Source of the DNA: Corynebacterium aquilae DSM 44791
GTDB lineage: Bacteria > Actinomycetota > Actinomycetes > Mycobacteriales > Mycobacteriaceae
NCBI RefSeq assembly: GCF_001941445.1
Contig: NZ_CP009245.1
Span: 1,139,992-1,203,991, forward strand
Direction of reading: 5' to 3'
Length of the DNA: 64,000 nucleotides
Shown: one piece after another, positions 1 through 7,210 of the stretch
How the letters are laid out: every line of letters begins with the position of its first letter
Position numbering within the stretch: the stretch's first letter is position 1
Notes under the pieces: model-generated
What the model was told of the DNA's origin: nothing
The model's input: the letters and a program-made list of their open reading frames with translations, nothing else
Databases searched by the model: none
Translations under genes and position numbers: made by a program

Positions 1-176
1 AGATTCCTACGTTGTATGGCTCACGTGTGCCAGGCAGTGAGGTAAAGATGCGGCCGGTTGATGCGCTGCTCAATGCTGACGCGCATGCTTTTGTGGCGCG
101 GGCGAACACTGAAAAGATTCTGCAACGCCTTGACGCGATTGATGCGCGCTTGGCGGAGATTGAGGGGGCAAAGTAA
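1..176 (+). CDS. C-terminal fragment of a phage lysin-like protein (cut by window edge)
   Basis: An open frame enters from the left edge (codons start at base 3) and ends with TAA at 174-176. The 57 visible residues include PTLYGSRVPG and a helical tail ending ARLAEIEGAK. This is not enough to prove a family. Its place directly before a holin-like gene, with the TAATG stop/start overlap, suggests the C-terminal end of an endolysin or another late phage protein. It is co-translated with the next gene. The lysin identity is inference from context; the reading frame itself is clear. Confidence 0.55.
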   Translation, partial: IPTLYGSRVPGSEVKMRPVDALLNADAHAFVARANTEKILQRLDAIDARLAEIEGAK

Positions 177-595
177 TGGCGGGCAACCCAATGCTAGACG
201 TTACGGGGCAGTGGATTCATGAGCAGGTGGAAAAGCAGCCCTGGTATAAGGCTAACGCTAACACTGTGACTACTGCTGTTGGTTTTATTGCCACGTTGGT
301 GGCGTGGCTTGCGTCCCAAGAGTGGGCTGCGAATGACCAGCGTGTACAGGCAGCTGTGTGGGTGGTTGGTTTCGTCTGCACCATTGCGGGCGTGCGCGCA
401 ACCCCTAATGGGTGGTCAGCTACGCAGGTAGCGCAGGTGCAGGCCGCGCGCGCACAGTTCATTACGGATTCGGGGTGCACGCAGGAACCCGCGCCGGTGT
501 ATCGCACCGTTGTTGAAGATCCCCGCCCGGCTGATGAGTTCACGGCTGATTCGTTGGATTCGTTGGTTCAGCAGTTCAACGCGGGCAGGGGGTGA
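176..595 (+). CDS. Phage holin-like membrane protein
   Basis: 139 residues; ATG at 176 overlaps the upstream stop (TAATG). Two hydrophobic stretches lie at about residues 31-47 (VTTAVGFIATLVAWLASQ) and 60-72 (AAVWVVGFVCTIAGV), separated by a short polar turn and followed by a long soluble tail. A small protein with two membrane spans, next to a probable lysin and two further small genes, fits a holin of a phage lysis cassette, which would open the membrane for the lysin. No family signature is recognised, so the role rests on size, topology and context. Confidence 0.6.
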   Translation: MAGNPMLDVTGQWIHEQVEKQPWYKANANTVTTAVGFIATLVAWLASQEWAANDQRVQAAVWVVGFVCTIAGVRATPNGWSATQVAQVQAARAQFITDSGCTQEPAPVYRTVVEDPRPADEFTADSLDSLVQQFNAGRG

Positions 596-993
596 GTGTT
601 GTGCGCACCGTCGTTTCACGCATCGCTTATGCGGTACTTATCGTGTGGTGCGCGGTCACTGGCTTGGCGTATATTCCCCCGCTGGGGCGACTTCCTGACC
701 AGTTGGATGTGGTTAACCGGATGTTGTCGGAGTGGGGTTTTGGGGGCGCGTGGCTTTTGGCTGCGGGGTTGTTGATTGCTGGGCAGTGGTGTTATAGGCC
801 GCGTCAGATTGGGTTGGCGCTTGCGATGGGGCTGACGTTGATGTTGGCGGGGGGTTATGCGGTGGCGTGGATTGGTGAGGATCAGGCGCGGGCGTGGGTG
901 TCGCTGAAGAATTATGTGATGCTGGCAACCCTGATTTTGGTACTGGCGGTGCACGCTGAAAGGGTGATGCCTGGTGCCCCTACCCATCAGTGA
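592..993 (+). CDS. Small polytopic phage membrane protein (possible second holin or antiholin)
   Basis: 133 residues; overlaps the previous gene by 4 bases (GTGA type, GTG start at 592). About four hydrophobic segments can be seen, near residues 9-27, 52-65, 73-92 and 105-120. No recognised domain. The tight overlap with the holin-like gene upstream and the coiled-coil gene downstream makes it part of the same phage late transcript. Holin pairs are common in phages of Gram-positive hosts, so a role in lysis is plausible but not shown by any motif. Confidence 0.55.
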   Translation: MSVVRTVVSRIAYAVLIVWCAVTGLAYIPPLGRLPDQLDVVNRMLSEWGFGGAWLLAAGLLIAGQWCYRPRQIGLALAMGLTLMLAGGYAVAWIGEDQARAWVSLKNYVMLATLILVLAVHAERVMPGAPTHQ

Positions 994-1375
994 TTCAGTG
1001 ATTGTTGGCGTGATTTCAGCTATTGGCGCGTATTTGGTGGCGAAGTTGAACTTGCGCAGTGCGCAGGATAGTGACAGCACTAAGCGCCTGGAACTGCTGA
1101 TTGATAGTTTGCAGGAGACCGTTGACCGGCATCAGCAGACGATTCAGTCTATGGAGCAGGAATTGGCGAAGTTGCGCCAGGAGCGTGATGAGGATCGTGA
1201 GCAGCATCATGTGACCCGCATGGAGTTGGAGACTGCGCGGTTGTATCAGGCGTATGTGATGGCGGAGTTTGCGCGGTTTAGGCGGTATTTGCGGGTGAAT
1301 AATTTGCCGTGGCCACCGCCTGATTTTTTGCCGTTCGATGAGTGGAGGGAAGCGTTGCCTAGGGATAGTCCTTAG
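974..1375 (+). CDS. Phage protein with N-terminal membrane anchor and coiled coil
   Basis: 133 residues from GTG at 974, overlapping the preceding gene by 20 bases. Residues 7-22 (DSVIVGVISAIGAYLV) form one membrane span. Residues 35-85 are a heptad-rich, Gln/Glu/Arg-rich coiled coil (LQETVDRHQQTIQ). The C-terminus is aromatic and proline rich. Single-span proteins with a coiled coil are common at the end of actinophage lysis cassettes, where some act as spanin- or holin-like factors. Function is unknown. It is the last gene of the phage block; a hairpin follows it. Confidence 0.55.
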   Translation: MPLPISDSVIVGVISAIGAYLVAKLNLRSAQDSDSTKRLELLIDSLQETVDRHQQTIQSMEQELAKLRQERDEDREQHHVTRMELETARLYQAYVMAEFARFRRYLRVNNLPWPPPDFLPFDEWREALPRDSP

Positions 1376-1383
1376 GTGTGTTT

Positions 1384-1418
1384 TGGTGCCCCTGGCGTTT
1401 TGCTGGGGGCGCTTTTTG
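1384..1418 (+). terminator. Rho-independent terminator of the phage block
   Basis: A GC-rich hairpin with GCCCC and GGGGGC arms around CGTTTTG is followed by a T run at 1412-1416. It lies just after the last phage gene and marks the boundary with host-like DNA. Confidence 0.6.
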
Positions 1419-1612
1419 CGTGTGTGGGGGTGGTGGTCTTGTGGTCTTATTTTGGTCTTGCTAGGTGGCAAACACGACAAAAATGGCAAAAATGACACAA
1501 AACATACAGTGCCCCAAAACACCCACCAACCAGCACCAACCCCACCACCAGCACCAACCCAAAACCACCCCACCACTACCCCCACTAAAACCATGTTTAT
1601 TACCGTAGTGGC

Positions 1613-3175
1613 ATGACCCCCAAACGCCACACCCGGATCCCAGCACCAGGGCCACTGCGTGGGGTAAAACACGACGGCCGACGCAGCTGGCGTGGCATCA
1701 CATTCGGCCGCATCGAACCAGGCCACGGCCGCTGGCGACCCCCTACACCAGAACCCACCTGGACCGAACAACGCGTCGCCGACGCCTACCAACCACCAGC
1801 CCTCCAACCCGTCTACTCCTGGCAAGACCGCACCACCGGCACCGAAGACTGCCTCACCCTCGACATCGTGCGGCCCAACACCGACGAGACACTGCCCGTC
1901 GTCGTCTACTTCCACGGCGGCAGCTTCATCCTCGGCGCCAGCCACCAAGCCATCCTCCGCGGCCACCAATTCGTCACCGACCTCAACGTCGTCTACGTCT
2001 CCATCAACTTCCGGCTCGGTGTTTTCGGCTACCTCGACCTGACCAGCCTCGCCGACAACGACCCCACCACCACCGCCAACCCCGCACTCCACGACCAAAT
2101 CCTCGCCCTGCAATGGGTACGCGACAACATCCACGCCTTCGGCGGCGACCCCGGAAACGTCACCATCATGGGCGAATCCGCCGGCGGAGCCGCCGTGCTG
2201 ACCCTCATGGCCTGCGAGCAAGCCCACGGACTATTCCACAAAGCCATCGCCCAATCCGCGCCAGCAGCCACCTTCCACCACCGCACCCAAGCCGCCTTTT
2301 GGGCCAAAAGCCTCCTCGAACACATGGCCCTGCCCGCCGGCACACCCCTGGACATGCTGCGCGAAGAACCCGCCGGCGACCTGGTGCGCGCCGGGCAATC
2401 CATGCTGTGGCGCAACCCCTCCTTCGGCCAACTCAACTCCGCATTCGGCCCCGCCCGCGAAGAAGGACTCCTGCCCCAACACACCCTCAAAACCTTCAAA
2501 GCCGGGCACAGCGCCCCGGTGCCACTACTGATTGGCACCAACAACGACGAAGCCAGCTTCGCGAAACTGTTCTACATGCGCAAAGCACCCCGCAGCGCGC
2601 GGGCACTGACAATGCTCAAAGCCTACGACCCCGAACACGCGCCCCGCGTGCTCGAGGCCTACCGCGGGGCACGCACCCGACAAGACTTCGCCCAACTGAT
2701 CACCGACGCAGTGTTCTGGGCACCCTCAGTACGCATCGCCCAAAACCACGCCCTGGCGGGCAACCCCACCTGGATGTACCGCTACGACTACGCCAGCATG
2801 CTCATGCGACGCATCGGCATGGGCGCAACCCACTCCATGGAGCTCGCCCACATCTTCAACGATGCCGCCGCGTCCCGCATCTCCACCGTGCACCGCATGG
2901 GCGACGAAGGACAAGCCGAACAAGTCAAAGAACTCATGCAATGGCACTGGGGCCACTTCATCCACCACGGGGTCCCCGGCCCCGACTGGCCCCACTACCA
3001 CCCCGATACCGACAGGGCCACCCTCATCGTCGACACCCCACACAGCATCGCCTACGACCCCGGCAAAGTAATGCGCTGCGCCTGGCAGGACTACCGCATG
3101 ACGGAATGGGGCAGAGGCCAACAACGCTTCACCACCGACGGCGTCACCATGGACAACACCATCGGTTTTTCCTAG
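1613..3175 (+). CDS. Type B carboxylesterase (para-nitrobenzyl esterase family)
   Basis: 520 residues, the normal length for bacterial type B esterases of the alpha/beta-hydrolase fold. The oxyanion-hole motif HGGSF is at residues 101-105, and the family motif EDCLTLDI precedes it. The nucleophile elbow GESAGGAA places the catalytic Ser at 189. The probable acid is Glu313 (NNDEASF) and the base His407 (GATHSMELAH). It should hydrolyse carboxyl esters of aromatic or aliphatic alcohols in the cytoplasm; the true substrate cannot be told. There is no signal peptide. The ATG at 1613 has no clear ribosome site. It reads in the same direction as the FhuF-like gene 60 bases downstream. Confidence 0.9.
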   Translation: MTPKRHTRIPAPGPLRGVKHDGRRSWRGITFGRIEPGHGRWRPPTPEPTWTEQRVADAYQPPALQPVYSWQDRTTGTEDCLTLDIVRPNTDETLPVVVYFHGGSFILGASHQAILRGHQFVTDLNVVYVSINFRLGVFGYLDLTSLADNDPTTTANPALHDQILALQWVRDNIHAFGGDPGNVTIMGESAGGAAVLTLMACEQAHGLFHKAIAQSAPAATFHHRTQAAFWAKSLLEHMALPAGTPLDMLREEPAGDLVRAGQSMLWRNPSFGQLNSAFGPAREEGLLPQHTLKTFKAGHSAPVPLLIGTNNDEASFAKLFYMRKAPRSARALTMLKAYDPEHAPRVLEAYRGARTRQDFAQLITDAVFWAPSVRIAQNHALAGNPTWMYRYDYASMLMRRIGMGATHSMELAHIFNDAAASRISTVHRMGDEGQAEQVKELMQWHWGHFIHHGVPGPDWPHYHPDTDRATLIVDTPHSIAYDPGKVMRCAWQDYRMTEWGRGQQRFTTDGVTMDNTIGFS

Positions 3176-3236
3176 CCCCTCCGCCGCACACCCTAAAACC
3201 CCCAACCCCACCACACCACACGCAAAGGACAGGCCA

Positions 3237-4154
3237 GTGGCACAGCTATCCCGGACACTCGCCCACGTCATGGCTGAATACCCCCGCTTCCAGCCGACGC
3301 TGACGCCCCCGGACAACCCAGCCTGCCACGGCGATATCGCCCACTTTTGTCACCCCGACACCCTGGGGGCCGCCATCACAAGCGCGGTAGAAAAATACGA
3401 CATCGAACCCAAACACGCCGCCCAACTGTGGTGGTTTTCCTGGTGCAACTCCACGGTCAGCGCAAGCGTGACGGCAATGGTGGAGTTCTACAAAATCCCC
3501 AGCCTCGACCTGGAACAAGGACAAATCTTCCACGTGGAAGAAAGCGGACACCCGGACCCCTACTGGTGTGGCTTCCTACCCGCCGACCTGATCTCGGCAC
3601 AGCAGGTGGAAACCTTCCTCACCGGGCTGCAACCAAACAGCCCCACACAACAAGCACTGGCCGAACTATCCGCCACCATCGACGACCCTGACGATCTCGC
3701 AGAACTCCACGCGTGCGCCGCCTCGGCACACGCAATGACAGCCGGCGCCAGCCGCATCATCGCGGCCATCGGCGCGAGCTTCGAAGTCAAACCCGCCCCA
3801 CTATGGGCAGTTTTGGGAGACGCTTTCGTCACCCACGCGGTGGCCGTCGGAAACGACAGCTTCGACCCGGCCCGCGGCGTCGCAATCGCACGGGCACTCA
3901 ACGCCGGCCTAGCAGAACACGTACCCAGCCCACGATTCGACATCATTCGCGACGGGCACCTGCTTGACCGGGGTGAGCACGATAAGGCGCGCGCCGGGGA
4001 TTGCGGCATTGATGATGACGACCACGTGGTGGCGAAAAGGTCATCGTGCTGCATGATTTATCACTCACCGCGGGCCGGGAAATGCCTGTCGTGCCCCAAA
4101 CAGCTACCCCAGGATCGGGAAGAAAAACTCCTAAACTACGTCGCATCCTTGTAA
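3237..4154 (+). CDS. FhuF-like ferric-siderophore reductase with 2Fe-2S cysteine motif
   Basis: 305 residues from a GTG with AAAGGACA seven bases upstream. The C-terminus carries Cys271-Cys272, ten residues, Cys283, two residues, Cys286. This CC-x10-C-x2-C pattern is the 2Fe-2S ligand set of the FhuF family, which releases iron from siderophores in the cytoplasm by reduction. The N-terminal two thirds is weakly conserved, as usual in this family. No siderophore transporter or biosynthesis gene is adjacent, so the substrate is open. Codon style shifts from C-ending to mixed codons after about 3960. Confidence 0.8.
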   Translation: MAQLSRTLAHVMAEYPRFQPTLTPPDNPACHGDIAHFCHPDTLGAAITSAVEKYDIEPKHAAQLWWFSWCNSTVSASVTAMVEFYKIPSLDLEQGQIFHVEESGHPDPYWCGFLPADLISAQQVETFLTGLQPNSPTQQALAELSATIDDPDDLAELHACAASAHAMTAGASRIIAAIGASFEVKPAPLWAVLGDAFVTHAVAVGNDSFDPARGVAIARALNAGLAEHVPSPRFDIIRDGHLLDRGEHDKARAGDCGIDDDDHVVAKRSSCCMIYHSPRAGKCLSCPKQLPQDREEKLLNYVASL

Positions 4155-4337
4155 ACACCACTAGGCTGGCTGCTGGTGATAGACACCATCAACACGTGCT
4201 TGCCGCACCCAGGGTGCGCGCAACAGTGCCGGGGTTGTCGCATAGCGCCAAACATTCGGGATTGTTTCGCGCTTCATCGTCACTTCAACAAGGGGCGAGT
4301 GGTGAGGGCAAACACCGCTTTTCAGGAGCCTTAAAAC

Positions 4338-5078
4338 ATGAGCTTTTTCGCTGACATTGCCAGGGCCCTCGACGCGGCCAGCATCGAGTACCGCGTAGGC
4401 AACGACGATCATGTGATGGTTCCCATCACAAGTGGCGTCGAGGTGCAGTTCGTTGAGATTGACCCCGTCGTTCCCGCCGCCAACGTTTATATCGCGGCGG
4501 TCGACGACCAAACCGGCGAGGAATTCGCCCCGGAACTCGTGGGCGTGGTGTTTTCCACCGACGATGCCGTGACCACCATCGAGCGCTACATCACCACGGA
4601 TCTGGTGGTGACATTCATCCGCGATTTGATGGAGGGCACCGATGAGCGCATCCAGGATCTGGATTTCGCCCAAAACCATGAGGACCCCAACGTGTTGTCC
4701 GCCGAGGTGGGGGACAACTCCTATTTGCTGGTGCTGATCGATGATTCTGGGACTGAGCCGGAAGCCCGGGTCATTTTCGAGGTTCCCAACGATGATGCGG
4801 AAGAAGACGAAGCGGCCTGGGCTGTTCCGTTGACTTCTGAGGTACTGGAATTGGGTACCTACACTGACTTCGACCGTCTTTTGGACGTCCTGGAGCTGGC
4901 TAGTGAGCACGCCGGCAATTGGGAGCGGGCCCTATCCCAGTCGGCTCATGCTGTGGAGGACGAGCCGGAGGTCTACGACATTTTTGGCCTCGACGACGAA
5001 GACGTCGTCGGTCCTCCTCCTGTACTTGACGAGGATGAGGACGAGGATGACGAGGTCGAATCGGACGAGACCAGATAA
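4338..5078 (+). CDS. Very acidic hypothetical protein with an Asp/Glu tail
   Basis: 246 residues, ATG with AGGAG nine bases upstream. The protein is soluble and strongly acidic. Residues 1-200 look like a mixed alpha/beta fold, possibly of YbjN or type III secretion chaperone-like shape, with alternating hydrophobic strands such as NSYLLVLIDD. The last 25 residues are almost only Asp, Glu and Ser. No family is recognised with certainty. It stands alone, is followed by a strong hairpin and converges on the next gene. Confidence 0.75.
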   Translation: MSFFADIARALDAASIEYRVGNDDHVMVPITSGVEVQFVEIDPVVPAANVYIAAVDDQTGEEFAPELVGVVFSTDDAVTTIERYITTDLVVTFIRDLMEGTDERIQDLDFAQNHEDPNVLSAEVGDNSYLLVLIDDSGTEPEARVIFEVPNDDAEEDEAAWAVPLTSEVLELGTYTDFDRLLDVLELASEHAGNWERALSQSAHAVEDEPEVYDIFGLDDEDVVGPPPVLDEDEDEDDEVESDETR

Positions 5079-5114
5079 GGCTTTTGCCGCTGTTGTCAGT
5101 TCTTCTTCCTCGGC

Positions 5115-5164
5115 GCACCCCGCGCACCTTCATTGTCGAAAGAAATAAGGTGCGCGGGGTGTGG
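5115..5164. terminator. Long hairpin between converging genes
   Basis: A 17-base arm at 5115-5131 pairs with 5148-5164, with one wobble pair and a 16-nt loop. The position between two converging genes suggests a two-way terminator. Neither side has a strong T run. Confidence 0.65.
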
Positions 5165-5167
5165 TGT

Positions 5168-5692
5168 TTAAGCCGCGTGTGCCGCGTCGAACAGCGCCCC
5201 CGGGGAGCGCAGCGGCTCGAGGTGGCGGTTGGTGACCCAGCACAGGGTGGGGGAGGACTCGCCGAGTAGTTCGTGGATGTCGAAGCTTGCCGCGCCGGAG
5301 AGCAGGGCACGCACCCATCCTTGTGCCCATTCCGCCTCAACGGGGTGGCCCTGCGGGGAGCTGAAGCGGGCGCTGATGAGAAACGCTGGCTGCCGAATCT
5401 CCCCACTGGTGCGGATGATGTCTTTGGCAGTGTGACCCAGGCGTAGGCGCTGCAGGCTGACGGTCAGCGGTGGGCAGTCCGCCACGGCGGGAAGTTTTTT
5501 CGATGGTGGTCGCCAGGTGCCCGAGGTGCGGGTGAGCGCGCGGGGGTGGGCGATGATCGACTCCAGCGACAGCAGGGTTTCTCGCTGGGTACGGGCAATG
5601 TCCATGGTGCGCTCCTGCATGGAGATGCGCGGGCGCTGGGGCTGTTGGTGGGTCTCGGTCAGGCGGCTGGTGATATCGGTGATGTTTCGCAT
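5168..5692 (-). CDS. Hypothetical protein
   Basis: 174 residues if the ATG at 5692 (MRNITDITSRL) is used. A TTG at 5719 would add nine residues but is a poorer start. The sequence is soluble, has no signal peptide or membrane span and ends AALFDAAHAA-like (GALFDAAHAA). A central helix (QRETLLSLESIIAH) and the stretch EAEWAQGWVRALLSGAASFDIHELLGE look protein-like. No family is recognised. It is the only plausible gene in this stretch and runs divergently from the MFS gene. Confidence 0.6.
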   Translation of the reverse strand: MRNITDITSRLTETHQQPQRPRISMQERTMDIARTQRETLLSLESIIAHPRALTRTSGTWRPPSKKLPAVADCPPLTVSLQRLRLGHTAKDIIRTSGEIRQPAFLISARFSSPQGHPVEAEWAQGWVRALLSGAASFDIHELLGESSPTLCWVTNRHLEPLRSPGALFDAAHAA

Positions 5693-5818
5693 GCCGCCAC
5701 AGTAGAAGACGCCGTGCAAGAACCGGCCAAATCTTTCGAAAATGCATTCGAATCCGGCGGGTGTGGGCTGGGTTTTTTAGGTGCCCATTGGTTCGGTTAA
5801 AGGGTTTGGCGTTAGGGT

Positions 5819-7060
5819 ATGCCCGTGCCCACCTTTATGAGTCGAAAAAACCGCCCGGCGCCGGCGGCGAAAGTGCCGATTCCGCACGAGATCTGGATTC
5901 TTGTCGGCGCGGCTTTCATCATTGCACTGGGCTATGGGTTGGTTGCGCCGATCATTCCGCAATTTGCCCGCAGTTTTGATGTCAGTATCGCAGCGGCTGG
6001 CGCGGTGATCAGTGCTTTTGCGGGCATGCGTTTGGTGTTTGCCCCGGTGTCGGGCAAGCTGGTCAATCTTTTGGGCTCTCGCATCACCTACTTGGTGGGC
6101 TTGTCGACGGTGGCGTTGTCCACGATGGCGGTGGCTACCGCGGGGGACTATTGGCATGTGCTGATTCTGCGGGCGCTGGGCGGGATTGGCTCCACCATGT
6201 TCACGGTCTCGGCGATGGGCTTGATTGTGCGCATTGCCCCGGAGGAGATTCGGGGCCGCGCCTCTTCGACGTATGCCACGGCGTTTTTGTTGGGCAATAT
6301 CATCGGCCCGGTGGTCGGGGCGGCGTTGAGCCCGCTGGGGATGCGGCTTCCTTTCGTCATTTACGGGGTGGCTTTGATGGTGGCCACGGTTGTGGTCGCT
6401 GTTGGTTTGAAACCAACCGCGATGCGGGCGGTGGATAAATCCTCAACTGCCGCGCCGATGACCTTGGCTGAGGGCTGGCGCGATACGGCCTATCGGGCTG
6501 CGGTGACCAGTGCCTTTGCGATGGGGTGGACGAACTTTGGGGTGCGCGTGGCGGTGGTTCCGCTGTTTGCTGCGGCGACTTTTGCCAACGGCGTTAAAGT
6601 CGCCGGTATTGCCTTGGCGATGTTTGCGGTGGGTAACGCTATTGCCCTGCAGTTCAGTGGGCGGCTGGCCGATTCGGTGGGGCGGCGGCCGTTGATTGTG
6701 TTTGGGGTGGCGCTCAATGCGGTGTTTGCTTCGCTGATTGGGCTGAGTGATTCGCTGGTGTTGCTCTATGTCTTTTCGGTGTTGGCTGGTGCGGGTGCTG
6801 GTGCGGTCAATCCGGCGCAGCAGGCGAGTATGGCTGACATTATTGGGCGTCATCGGTCGGGTGGCACGGTGTTGTCCACGTATCAGATGGCCCAGGATTT
6901 GGGTGCGATTTCTGGCCCTTTGATCGTGGGTGTCATTGCCGATCATTATGGGTATGGCCCGGGGTTTGCGGTGTGTGGATTGGTGGGCGCTGTGGCGTTT
7001 GTGGCGTGGATTTTTGGTCGTGAAACGTTGCCACCAAAGGTTGTTCCGCGCCCGGTGTGA
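5819..7060 (+). CDS. MFS transporter (drug-efflux type, 12 membrane segments)
   Basis: 413 residues with about twelve hydrophobic segments. The first helix carries ALGYGLVAPIIPQFA, as in DHA1-type exporters. After helix 2 the loop SGKLVNLLGSR matches the MFS A-type loop, and the second half repeats it as SGRLADSVGRRP. The family moves small molecules across the inner membrane by proton antiport; a drug or metabolite exporter is likely. The ATG at 5819 is used. A weak inverted repeat (7069-7098) follows the gene. Confidence 0.88.
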   Translation: MPVPTFMSRKNRPAPAAKVPIPHEIWILVGAAFIIALGYGLVAPIIPQFARSFDVSIAAAGAVISAFAGMRLVFAPVSGKLVNLLGSRITYLVGLSTVALSTMAVATAGDYWHVLILRALGGIGSTMFTVSAMGLIVRIAPEEIRGRASSTYATAFLLGNIIGPVVGAALSPLGMRLPFVIYGVALMVATVVVAVGLKPTAMRAVDKSSTAAPMTLAEGWRDTAYRAAVTSAFAMGWTNFGVRVAVVPLFAAATFANGVKVAGIALAMFAVGNAIALQFSGRLADSVGRRPLIVFGVALNAVFASLIGLSDSLVLLYVFSVLAGAGAGAVNPAQQASMADIIGRHRSGGTVLSTYQMAQDLGAISGPLIVGVIADHYGYGPGFAVCGLVGAVAFVAWIFGRETLPPKVVPRPV

Positions 7061-7068
7061 CGAAGAAA

Positions 7069-7098
7069 ACCTATTGCTGCACTCGTATATCAATAGGT
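7069..7098 (+). terminator. Weak hairpin after the MFS gene
   Basis: ACCTATTG at 7069-7076 pairs with CAATAGGT at 7091-7098, followed by ATTTAT. The stem is A/T rich, so this is a weak terminator candidate. Confidence 0.4.
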
Positions 7099-7194
7099 AT
7101 TTATCCCTGCTCACGGCTAGTGGGCGGGTGCGAAAGGGTGGCCTGGGTAGCGTTTGTGCAGGTGGCGCGAATGGCTTTATAGGTCGTTGTTGCG

Positions 7195-7200
7195 TAGTGT
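7195..7200 (+). promoter_or_regulatory. Possible -10 element of the DEAD-box helicase gene
   Basis: TAGTGT lies ten bases before the ATG at 7211. There is no Shine-Dalgarno in between, so the mRNA may have a very short leader. No convincing -35 is seen. Confidence 0.4.
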
Positions 7201-7210
7201 GGATTCAACA

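Noticed and set aside
1420..1500. Possible phage attachment site at the composition border
   Set aside because: No tRNA or direct repeat can be shown within the window; the other prophage end is not visible.
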